From Gemmatimonadota bacterium (GTDB taxonomy: Bacteria; Gemmatimonadota; Gemmatimonadetes; Gemmatimonadales; GWC2-71-9), in contig JAGGAG010000055.1 in NCBI GenBank assembly GCA_017889745.1, forward strand, positions 1-14,267: a stretch of DNA of 14,267 bases, written 5' to 3'. The position numbers and the translations under genes are program-made. The stretch's first letter is position 1. Each line of letters starts with the position of its first letter. Below the pieces are notes generated by a model, which had not been told where the DNA came from, searched no databases, and saw nothing but the letters and a program-made list of their open reading frames with translations. Below are positions 6,181 through 11,528 of the stretch, in pieces.

Positions 6181-8017
6181 AGTCCGCGAGCAGCCCGGCT
6201 GGCCGGGAGCCGATGGCGCGCCGCAGTGGGGGTATCGCCCCGAGCATCGCCGCGAGTGACAACAGAAGTGCCGGCAGCGCAACCTCGGTGACCCCGAGCA
6301 GAGGCAAGTCACCGAGTGTCTCCGAGAGCACTGCTCGCAACGCCGGGCCCGCTGCAGTGAGCGCCACCAGGATTCCCGCCGCGATGATGAGCACGGTGCG
6401 GCCCAGCACCCCCGCGGTGATGCGCCGTCGGGTTGCGCCGAGCGCGCGATGCACCGCGAGCTCGGGGACGAGCGCCGAGGCCCAGAGCGAGACACTCACC
6501 ATGGTGCCCAGAGCTCCCAGGAGCAGGGCGGCGACGGCCTCGACACCGAACCAGCGGGCGAACCAGGTCAACGGCAGGGTAAACGCGAGGCGGAGCGCGG
6601 ACTCGCTGGTGCCCTGTGCGTGACGGATCGCCGGCTGCTTCGCGATGGTCACCTCAGCGGCGGCAGCAGCGACCGCGCTGCCGCGAATGAGGAGATCCGC
6701 GCCAGCGACAGGATGCTGGAGCGAGTTCAGGTAGACGGCGAAGCGGGGCTGGAGGCCACCGCTCCGTCCCGCTGCCCTTCCATCGTCCACCACCCCGACC
6801 ACGGTGTAGGGCACGCGCGCGGTGCCCATGAAGATGGTGCGGCCGAGTGGCTTCCCGTTCTCGAAGTGCAGCGCTGCCATCTGGCGGTTGACGATGGCGA
6901 CGCGCGGCGCGCTCCAGCCGTCCTGCAGGGTAAAGGTCCTTCCTGCGACGACCGGGATACCGTGCATCGCGAAGGTGTCGGGGCTCACCACCACGTGGCT
7001 CGCGCGCTCGGTGTGCCACTTGAGGAAGATCCCGCCGGTGAAGCACTGGCCGCAGTCGGTCTCCACCCAGTCGACGGTGCCGAGCCCGACGAGCGCGCCG
7101 GGGCTGGTGAGGCTCACGCCCTCGACGCCCTCGGTTGCGGCGAGATCGCGGAGCATGTCGAGATACCGGGCCGAGCGCACGGCGGGATCGCGATCGGCGG
7201 CGACGAGCTGGTAGACGGTGCCGTCGGCCGCCACGTTACCGGCGCCCATGAGAAGCGCCGCCTGACGGCTCACGAGCGTGGCGGCGAGCAGGATGGCGAG
7301 ACTCGCGCCGATCTGGAGGACGGGCGGGAACAGCGTGAGCGGGTTAGCCGGCAGGTTCACGAGGCGCCGGCCGCGCGCGTGACGGAGCGGAAGCAGTGCG
7401 CCGAGCAGCAGTGCCATCGCGGTCGCGCTTGCGACGAGTGCCGGCGAGTAGTGCCACGCGCCGGGCGCGCCGGGCCAGGTGCGCAGGGCCAGGCGAAGGG
7501 CGACATAGCCGATCGCGAGGCCGGCTGGGACCGCGCTGAGCACGCTGACGAGACCCTCGCCCAGGAAGGCCAGGGCCAGGTCGCGGCGGGAGGCGCCCAC
7601 GGCGCGGCGCACCGCGGTATCGAGATCACGGGTGCCCGAGCGGGTCCACATGATGGTGAGGGCAGTGACGGCGGCGACGGCGCAGGCCGCAGCGGCGATG
7701 ACGACAAGCAGGGCGAGGAGCTGGGCGATCGTCCCGGACTGGAGTGCCGCGGGCGACTGTGCGCCGCTGGTCAGCGGAAGCCCGAGGTCCACTCCGCGGA
7801 TCGGGTCGGGCTGAATGACCGGCGTGCCGCTCTCCGAGAGCGAGAGGACCGGCGAGAACGTCGCGATCGCTGCGGCGGCGGCCAGCGCCAGCCATGCGGC
7901 CGTGCGCCAGTGGTCGCGGAGGGCGTCGCGGAGCGGGGCAAGGATTCGTGTGGCCGAGTGGGCAAGACGGGCAGGACAGGTGAGACGGGTAAGACGGGTG
8001 TCCCGATCGGAGATCAT
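6179..8017 (-). CDS. ABC-type permease with two FtsX domains and a MacB-like periplasmic core
   Basis: The protein of 612 aa has a membrane segment near 40-58, a first FtsX-type membrane domain at about 95-215 (with AVRRAVGASRRDLALAFLGE), and a large extracytoplasmic region at about 255-480. That region contains VVSPDTFAMHGIPVVAGRTF and VAIVNRQMAALHFENGKPLG, typical of MacB-like cores. A second FtsX domain follows at about 495-612, with LAVHRALGATRRRITAGVLG. This fits the permease family abundant in Acidobacteriota and Gemmatimonadota, though those I recall are nearer 800 aa. No ATPase gene is in the window. A C322-G-Q-C325 pair sits in the periplasmic core. The start is ATG 8017, which overlaps the ridA stop by 4 bp (ATGA); the frame stays open to 8173 but that part is ridA shadow. 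Transported substrate is unknown. Confidence 0.88.
   Translation of the reverse strand: MISDRDTRLTRLTCPARLAHSATRILAPLRDALRDHWRTAAWLALAAAAAIATFSPVLSLSESGTPVIQPDPIRGVDLGLPLTSGAQSPAALQSGTIAQLLALLVVIAAAACAVAAVTALTIMWTRSGTRDLDTAVRRAVGASRRDLALAFLGEGLVSVLSAVPAGLAIGYVALRLALRTWPGAPGAWHYSPALVASATAMALLLGALLPLRHARGRRLVNLPANPLTLFPPVLQIGASLAILLAATLVSRQAALLMGAGNVAADGTVYQLVAADRDPAVRSARYLDMLRDLAATEGVEGVSLTSPGALVGLGTVDWVETDCGQCFTGGIFLKWHTERASHVVVSPDTFAMHGIPVVAGRTFTLQDGWSAPRVAIVNRQMAALHFENGKPLGRTIFMGTARVPYTVVGVVDDGRAAGRSGGLQPRFAVYLNSLQHPVAGADLLIRGSAVAAAAAEVTIAKQPAIRHAQGTSESALRLAFTLPLTWFARWFGVEAVAALLLGALGTMVSVSLWASALVPELAVHRALGATRRRITAGVLGRTVLIIAAGILVALTAAGPALRAVLSETLGDLPLLGVTEVALPALLLSLAAMLGAIPPLRRAIGSRPAGLLAD
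7960..7995. repeat. Four tandem 9-bp repeats in the 5' end of the permease gene
   Basis: On the plus strand the units are GGGCAAGAC, GGGCAGGAC, AGGTGAGAC and GGGTAAGAC, followed by a partial fifth, GGGTG. The period of 9 keeps frame, and the permease N-terminus therefore reads RLT-RLT-CPA-RLA before the first membrane segment. The units resemble the GTRARCG heptamers at 9645-9724 and 11445-11472. Confidence 0.7.
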
Positions 8018-8493
8018 TCCACCGTTGCCATGCATTCGAGCTCCATGCGCGCTCCCAGGGCGAGGCCGGTGGTGCCGAAGGCGCTGCGCGCGGGGAAGTG
8101 CTTCGTGAAGTAGGTGGCGTACACCTGGTTCATCGCGGGCCACTCGCTCATGTCGGCGAGCATCGCGGTGCACTTCACGACGTTGTCCATGGACGATCCG
8201 TTTCGCTCCAGCGCGGCCTTGATGTTGTCGAGGGTCTGCCGCGTCTCGGCCTCGATGCCGCCGGGCACGACCTTGCCGGTGCTGTCGGTGCCGAGCTGAC
8301 CGGAGAGATAGAGCATGTTGCCCACGCGCACGGCCTCGGCGAAGGGACGCGCGGGGCCGTTGTCGGCGCGCGGAATGTATTGCACCGACGGGGGCGACGG
8401 CTGCGCCGGTTGTGACGAAGGCCGGCTGCGATCGCAGCCGGCCAGGGTCAGCGCCACGAGTACCAGCGTGAGGGCCTTCAGGCGGCCACCCAA
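8014..8493 (-). CDS. RidA-family protein with lipoprotein signal peptide
   Basis: The mature part is a full RidA (YjgF/YER057c/UK114) domain: VGNMLYLSGQLGTDSTGKVV, the Gln-Thr-Leu-Asp-Asn helix and NQVYATYFTKHFPARSAFGT. R136 and E151 keep the exact spacing of the Arg105/Glu120 pair of E. coli RidA, so imine/enamine deaminase activity is plausible. Unlike ordinary cytosolic RidA, it begins MGGRLKALTLVLVALTLAGC, a basic n-region, hydrophobic core and lipobox with Cys20, then a Ser/Pro/Gln linker. It is predicted to be a lipoprotein. No ATG fits; TTG at 8493 gives the best signal peptide and has GAAGG just upstream, while CTG at 8481 is an alternative. It overlaps the sigma gene end by 16 bp and the permease start by 4 bp, so it is part of that operon. 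Confidence 0.85.
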   Translation of the reverse strand: MGGRLKALTLVLVALTLAGCDRSRPSSQPAQPSPPSVQYIPRADNGPARPFAEAVRVGNMLYLSGQLGTDSTGKVVPGGIEAETRQTLDNIKAALERNGSSMDNVVKCTAMLADMSEWPAMNQVYATYFTKHFPARSAFGTTGLALGARMELECMATVE

Positions 8494-9407
8494 CGGCCCT
8501 TCAGGTGCTGGATGTCGGGGCAGTGGCGGAGCTTCTCGAACGCGCGCTCGCGGATCTGGCGAATGCGCTCGCGGGTGACGCCCAGGCGCTCGCCGATGGC
8601 CTCGAGGGTCAGCGCCTCGGAGCCTTCCTCGAGCCCGTAGTACATGGAGAGGATGGCGCGCTCGCGCGGCGTGAGGTGCCGGGCAAAGAGGCGATCGACG
8701 AACTCGCGGGTGAGGTGCTGGTCCGTGAGCGACTCGATCTCGGAATCGGCGTTGCCGGCGACGCGCTCGCCCACGGTGGCGCCATGACGGTCGCGGCCGT
8801 CGACAGGCGCATCGAGGGACATCTCGATGGTGGACATCTGGCGCGCCTCGCGGATCGTGCCAATCTCCTCGCCCAGCGCCTGAGCCAGTTCGCCATCGGT
8901 GGGCGCGCGGCCGAGTTCCTGGGCCAGCAGGGCCTGCACGCGGCTCATCTTGATGAGTGATGAATTCTGGTTGAGGGGAATGCGAACGCTGCGTGTCTGT
9001 TCTGCGAGAGCCTTGAGGACTGCCTGGCGGACCCACCATACGGCGTAGCTGATGAACTTGACGCCGTGATCGGGATCGAACTTCCGCACCGCCTTGAGGA
9101 GCCCCTCGTTCCCGATCGCCACCAGCTCACCGAGATCGAGTCCGTGTCCCTGGTACTTCTTCACGTACGCGATGACGAACCGGAGATTGGCGGTGACGAG
9201 TCGCTCGGCCGCCGTCTGGTCGCCGCTCAAGGCACGCCGCGCGAGCGCGCGTTCCTCGGCGGGATCGGTGATCATCGGGAGTCGTTGAATGTCGACGAGA
9301 TACTGGTCGAAGGATCCCTGGGCCACTGCCCGGCCCACGGTGCGAACGCCAGGCCGAGCGGCCTTGCGAGCGACAGGACGAACAAGGCTAGCGCGGGTGC
9401 GAGCCAT
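8478..9407 (-). CDS. RNA polymerase sigma factor, sigma-70 family (short RpoD-like, without region 1.1)
   Basis: The protein is 309 aa. A basic leader (residues 1-30) is followed by region 1.2 (FDQYLVDIQRLPMITDPAEE, 33-52). Region 2 (68-140) includes ANLRFVIAYVKKY, the region 2.2 segment DLGELVAIGNEGLLKAVRKF and the promoter-binding KFISYAVWWVRQAV. Region 3 (about 150-230) and region 4 (245-298) follow, with the helix-turn-helix LTLEAIGERLGVTRERIRQI. Region 1.1 and the large non-conserved insert of proteobacterial RpoD are missing. The SYAVWWVRQ...ALAEQTRSVRIPLN style resembles Bacteroidota primary sigma factors. Whether it is the housekeeping sigma or a group 2 factor cannot be told. It has a strong promoter at 9476-9504, a leader of about 60 nt and a hairpin at its ribosome binding site. 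It is the first gene of a coupled operon with ridA, the permease and the DUF1624 gene. Confidence 0.93.
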   Translation of the reverse strand: MARTRASLVRPVARKAARPGVRTVGRAVAQGSFDQYLVDIQRLPMITDPAEERALARRALSGDQTAAERLVTANLRFVIAYVKKYQGHGLDLGELVAIGNEGLLKAVRKFDPDHGVKFISYAVWWVRQAVLKALAEQTRSVRIPLNQNSSLIKMSRVQALLAQELGRAPTDGELAQALGEEIGTIREARQMSTIEMSLDAPVDGRDRHGATVGERVAGNADSEIESLTDQHLTREFVDRLFARHLTPRERAILSMYYGLEEGSEALTLEAIGERLGVTRERIRQIRERAFEKLRHCPDIQHLKGRWVAA

Positions 9408-9412
9408 TCATA

Positions 9413-9425
9413 CCCCCTTCAGGGG
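9413..9425 (-). promoter_or_regulatory. Hairpin enclosing the sigma factor ribosome binding site
   Basis: The minus strand reads CCCCTGAAGGGGGTATGAATG. CCCC (9425 to 9422) can pair with GGGG (9417 to 9414) around a TGAA loop, and that G-run is the only Shine-Dalgarno-like sequence before the ATG at 9407. The stem would hide the ribosome binding site. Short and not tested, but perfect. Confidence 0.45.
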
Positions 9426-9475
9426 AACCGTCGAGTTGTTTGGGTACCACAGAACAGCAGTGCGGGAAGGCAGCC

Positions 9476-9504
9476 AATATAGGAAGCGGCAGTAATGCGG
9501 TCAA
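9476..9504 (-). promoter_or_regulatory. Sigma-70-type promoter of the sigma factor operon
   Basis: On the minus strand TTGACC (9504 to 9499) is followed after exactly 17 bp by TATATT (9481 to 9476). The expected start of transcription is near 9469, giving a leader of about 60 nt before the ATG at 9407. The -10 context CCTATATT matches the CCTATNTT core of the two leaderless promoters in this window. Confidence 0.75.
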
Positions 9505-9514
9505 GCAATATTAG

Positions 9515-9582
9515 TTGTCCACATCACAAATATTATGCGGATATCACCTTACAAACGTTGTGAACTTTTCCACTTGTCCACA
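9515..9582. promoter_or_regulatory. DnaA-box-like TTGTCCACA sites in an AT-rich island
   Basis: Two identical 9-mers TTGTCCACA lie at 9515-9523 and 9574-9582, 59 bp apart and in the same direction. A related TTTTCCACT at 9566-9574 abuts the second. TTGTCCACA differs by one base from the E. coli DnaA box TTATCCACA and matches the box used in high-GC actinobacteria. The second copy is also the core of a near-palindrome, CTTGTCCACAAG. The surrounding ~90 bp is far more AT-rich than the rest of the window and has two AATATTA copies (9507-9513, 9529-9535). The first box is 10 bp upstream of the sigma promoter -35. It could be DnaA-controlled transcription or a different regulator. Confidence 0.45.
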
Positions 9583-9644
9583 AGAGACAGCGCGGTGTCA
9601 GTAGGCGTATGGGTCAAACGACCTAGAGCGAAGGAACGTGAATG

Positions 9645-9724
9645 GTTAACGGTGAGTGGGAACGGCGGGTGAGCGACAAGCGGTGTGGGGGGGAAGCGCT
9701 GGCGTGAGCGGTAAGCGGTGAGCG
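9645..9724. repeat. Degenerate GTRARCG heptamer repeats downstream of aroB
   Basis: The clearest part is GTGAGCG, GTAAGCG, GTGAGCG at 9704-9724, three exact-period units. At 9645-9665 GTTAACG, GTGAGTG and GGAACGG continue the same 7-bp period. The stretch between is degenerate and includes a run of seven G. The units match those at 11445-11472 apart from A/G changes, so the two loci belong to one repeat family. Confidence 0.6.
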
Positions 9725-9738
9725 GGCCCGGAAGGCCC
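9724..9738 (-). terminator. Possible weak terminator hairpin after aroB
   Basis: The minus strand reads GGGCC-TTCCG-GGCCC, a perfect 5-bp GC stem beginning 7 nt after the aroB TAG. There is no U-tract after it, so it is a poor classical terminator. The position at the end of the pduO-aroB pair is the main reason to list it. Confidence 0.35.
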
Positions 9739-9745
9739 AAGCCAG

Positions 9746-10873
9746 CTAGAGGATCGCGGCGAGGCCGGCGTCGATGGTCGATTCGTCGAATCCCACGGTC
9801 CAGCTGCCGTTGCGTGGGCCCATTTTTCCGATCTCCAGCGGCACCGCAAAGCGGATCGCGCCGGCGAGGTTCTTCTTGTCGCGCCCCATGGCGTGACGGA
9901 TGGGTTCGGCCCTGGTGCGGAAGGGGACGCGCACGGGCAGGCCGAGCCGCGAGAGGAGTGATGCGATGCGCTGGTCGGCGCCCGACGGCAGGATGCCGGC
10001 GCGCCCGGCCATCACGCACTCGGCGATGAGGCCGAGACCCACCGCCTCGCCGTGCAGCAGCTGGTAGCCCGACACCTGCTCCAGCGCGTGCGCCACGGTG
10101 TGACCGGCGTTGAGCATCGCACGGGTACCCGCCTCGCGCTCGTCGCTGGCGACGACGCCGGCCTTGATCTCGACGCTGCGACGGATGAGGACCTCGAGGG
10201 TGGCGAGGTCGCGGGCGAGGAGTGCGGTGGTGCTGGCCTCGATCCACGCGAGGTATCCCGTATCCGTGATGAAGCCATGCTTCACCGCCTCGGTGAGTCC
10301 GCTCCGGTACTCGGCGTCGGACAGACTCCTGAGCGTCGCGGGGTCGGCCACCACCGCCACGGGCGGGTGGAAGGCGCCGATGAGGTTCTTGCCCTGGGGC
10401 GTATCGACGCCGGTCTTGCCGCCCACTGATGCGTCGAGCATGGCGAGGAGCGTGGTGGGGACGAGCACGAACGGTATGCCACGCTGATAGGTGGCGGCAA
10501 CGAAGCCGGTGAGATCCCCGATGACACCGCCGCCCAATCCGATGAGCGCGGCATCGCGGCCGAAGCCGGCGTCGAGGAGTGCGTCGGTGAGGCTGGCCCA
10601 GGTATCCCGGGTCTTGAACGTCTCGCCCGGGGACACGCTCAGGCGGGTGGCCCACTCGTGCGCCGGGCGCGGGCGGTCACCGCCCATGGACCAGGCGGAG
10701 TTGGAGCCGCTCTCCCACGCCTCGTACTGGCGACCGACGGTGGTGTCGGTGATGAGTGCCACCGCCCGCGCGCCGCAGTGCGCCGCCACGATCTCGGGCA
10801 GGTCGGCGAGCGCGCCGGGGGCGATGTAGACGGGATAGGTGCCCAGCGCATGGCGGACGAGGAGGGGTTCCAT
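9746..10873 (-). CDS. aroB: 3-dehydroquinate synthase AroB
   Basis: AroB converts DAHP to 3-dehydroquinate, the second step of the shikimate pathway, using NAD and a metal ion. The 375 aa contain the NAD-binding GLGGGVIGDLTGF (112-124), then PTTLLAMLDASVGGKTGVD, KNLIGAFHPP, and the metal-ligand segments GLTEAVKHGF, LNAGHTVAHALE and LLHGEAVGLG (Glu, His, His). Between TDTTVGRQYE and ATRLSVSPGE there is a Gly/Ser/Trp/Pro-rich segment (about 52-74) that looks some ten residues longer than in typical AroB, probably a surface loop. The ATG at 10873 is 1 bp after the adenosyltransferase stop with no strong Shine-Dalgarno sequence, so translation is probably coupled. No other shikimate gene is in the window. 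Confidence 0.96.
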   Translation of the reverse strand: MEPLLVRHALGTYPVYIAPGALADLPEIVAAHCGARAVALITDTTVGRQYEAWESGSNSAWSMGGDRPRPAHEWATRLSVSPGETFKTRDTWASLTDALLDAGFGRDAALIGLGGGVIGDLTGFVAATYQRGIPFVLVPTTLLAMLDASVGGKTGVDTPQGKNLIGAFHPPVAVVADPATLRSLSDAEYRSGLTEAVKHGFITDTGYLAWIEASTTALLARDLATLEVLIRRSVEIKAGVVASDEREAGTRAMLNAGHTVAHALEQVSGYQLLHGEAVGLGLIAECVMAGRAGILPSGADQRIASLLSRLGLPVRVPFRTRAEPIRHAMGRDKKNLAGAIRFAVPLEIGKMGPRNGSWTVGFDESTIDAGLAAIL

Positions 10874-10874
10874 G

Positions 10875-11420
10875 CTACCAGGTCACGTCGCCGGTGCCCG
10901 CGCGATGGTTGGCGAGCCGGGCCAGCGTGAAGAGGAGGTCGGAGAGGCGGTTGAGGTAGACGATGAAGAGCTCGGGCACCGTCTCCTGGGCGGCGAGATG
11001 CACGACCTGGCGCTCGACGCGACGGCAGACGGTGCGCGCGAGGTGCAGCACCACGGCCTTCTGGGTGCCGGCCGGCAGCACGAACGCGGTGAGCGGCGAG
11101 AGCTCGCGATCAGCGGCGTCGATGGCACGCTCGAACTCGGTAACGCGATCGGCGGAGAGCGTCGCCTTCTCCAGCGCCTTCCGGACCTTGTCGGGGTCGG
11201 GTGTCGCGAGGTGGCCGCCAATGGAGAAGAGATCGCGCTGGATCGACTCGAGGAGCGCATCCTCGAAGTCGACAGGTGCCGTCGCGCGGACGAGGCCGAT
11301 GACGGAGTTGAGCTCGTCGACATCGCCGTAGGCAGCGACGCGGATGTGGTCTTTCGAGACGCGACCGCCGCCGAACAGGGCGGTGGAGCCGGAGTCGCCG
11401 GTGCGGGTGTAGATCTTCAA
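10875..11420 (-). CDS. pduO: PduO-type ATP:cob(I)alamin adenosyltransferase
   Basis: The enzyme transfers the 5'-deoxyadenosyl group of ATP to cob(I)alamin, forming the B12 coenzyme. The 181-aa protein begins with the nucleotide-binding motif TRTGDSGSTALFGG (5-18), continues AAYGDVDELNSVIGL, and has the conserved helix VCRRVERQVV and YLNRLSDLLFTLAR near the end. Length and motif order fit PduO/MMAB rather than the CobA/CobO type. The start is TTG at 11420, because the conserved KIYTRTGD follows directly and GGAG (11433 to 11430) lies 9 nt upstream. It is followed 1 bp later by aroB. The upstream neighbour, 97 bp away, is a ferredoxin-NADP reductase that could help make cob(I)alamin. No B12-dependent enzyme is in the window. 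Confidence 0.94.
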   Translation of the reverse strand: MKIYTRTGDSGSTALFGGGRVSKDHIRVAAYGDVDELNSVIGLVRATAPVDFEDALLESIQRDLFSIGGHLATPDPDKVRKALEKATLSADRVTEFERAIDAADRELSPLTAFVLPAGTQKAVVLHLARTVCRRVERQVVHLAAQETVPELFIVYLNRLSDLLFTLARLANHRAGTGDVTW

Positions 11421-11429
11421 TTCGCAGAG

Positions 11430-11433
11430 CTCC
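11430..11433 (-). promoter_or_regulatory. Shine-Dalgarno GGAG of the TTG-started adenosyltransferase
   Basis: The minus strand reads GGCGGAGCTCTGCGAATTG. The GGAG lies 9 nt before the TTG at 11420 and supports this rare start codon. Confidence 0.55.
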
Positions 11434-11444
11434 GCCGGAACGGC

Positions 11445-11472
11445 GTAAACGGTGAACGGTAAACGGTGAACA
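11445..11472. repeat. Tandem GTRAACG heptamers between fprA and the adenosyltransferase gene
   Basis: Four units in a row read GTAAACG, GTGAACG, GTAAACG and GTGAACA, alternating A and G at the third base. A further AAACGGTGAC lies at 11481-11490. The same 7-bp unit with one A-to-G change is found at 9704-9724. Confidence 0.75.
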
Positions 11473-11528
11473 GGATGGGCAAACGGTGACGGGGAGTTCC
11501 CGTTAACGCTCTACCGTTCACTGTTCAC
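11452..11528. other. Inverted repeat spanning the fprA stop codon (possible terminator)
   Basis: GTGAACGGTA (11452-11461) pairs perfectly with TACCGTTCAC (11512-11521). GTGAACAG (11466-11473) pairs with CTGTTCAC (11521-11528). An inner ACGGG-GAGTT-CCCGT hairpin sits at 11489-11503. The right-hand arms include the last codons and TGA of fprA. The transcript could fold into a long hairpin after or over the stop codon, but there is no U-tract. It may be a rho-independent-like end, an mRNA stabiliser, or simply two repeat patches in opposite directions. Confidence 0.5.

Larger units (their letters stand above)
9408..9745. other. 338-bp intergenic region between aroB and the sigma operon
   Basis: From the aroB side it holds a small GC hairpin (9724-9738), a patch of degenerate heptamer repeats (9645-9724), about 60 bp with no clear signal except a short inverted repeat GGTC-AAAC-GACC, the AT-rich island with TTGTCCACA sites (about 9500-9590), the sigma promoter (9476-9504), and the leader with its ribosome-binding-site hairpin. 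No small gene with a convincing start and coding pattern was seen on either strand. Confidence 0.7.

Noticed and set aside
8018..8173. N-terminal extension of the permease to 8173
   Set aside because: It overlaps the conserved C-terminal half of the RidA domain in another frame; the ATG at 8017 with ATGA overlap is the natural start.
8494..9039. N-terminal extension of the RidA frame back to 9039
   Set aside because: The extension is Arg/Pro/His-rich shadow sequence lying inside the sigma factor gene; the TTG at 8493 gives a proper lipoprotein signal peptide.
9500..9590. Chromosomal origin (oriC) in the AT-rich island
   Set aside because: Only two good boxes plus one weak one, no replication genes nearby, and no change of gene direction across it. 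Kept only as a regulatory candidate.
9605..9640. Second promoter upstream of the sigma gene (TTTGAC near 9615)
   Set aside because: No acceptable -10 hexamer at 16-18 bp; the downstream TTGACC/TATATT promoter explains the gene.
11445..11528. CRISPR or telomere-like array
   Set aside because: Units are 7 bp with no spacers of constant length, only four copies, and lie inside a bacterial operon region.
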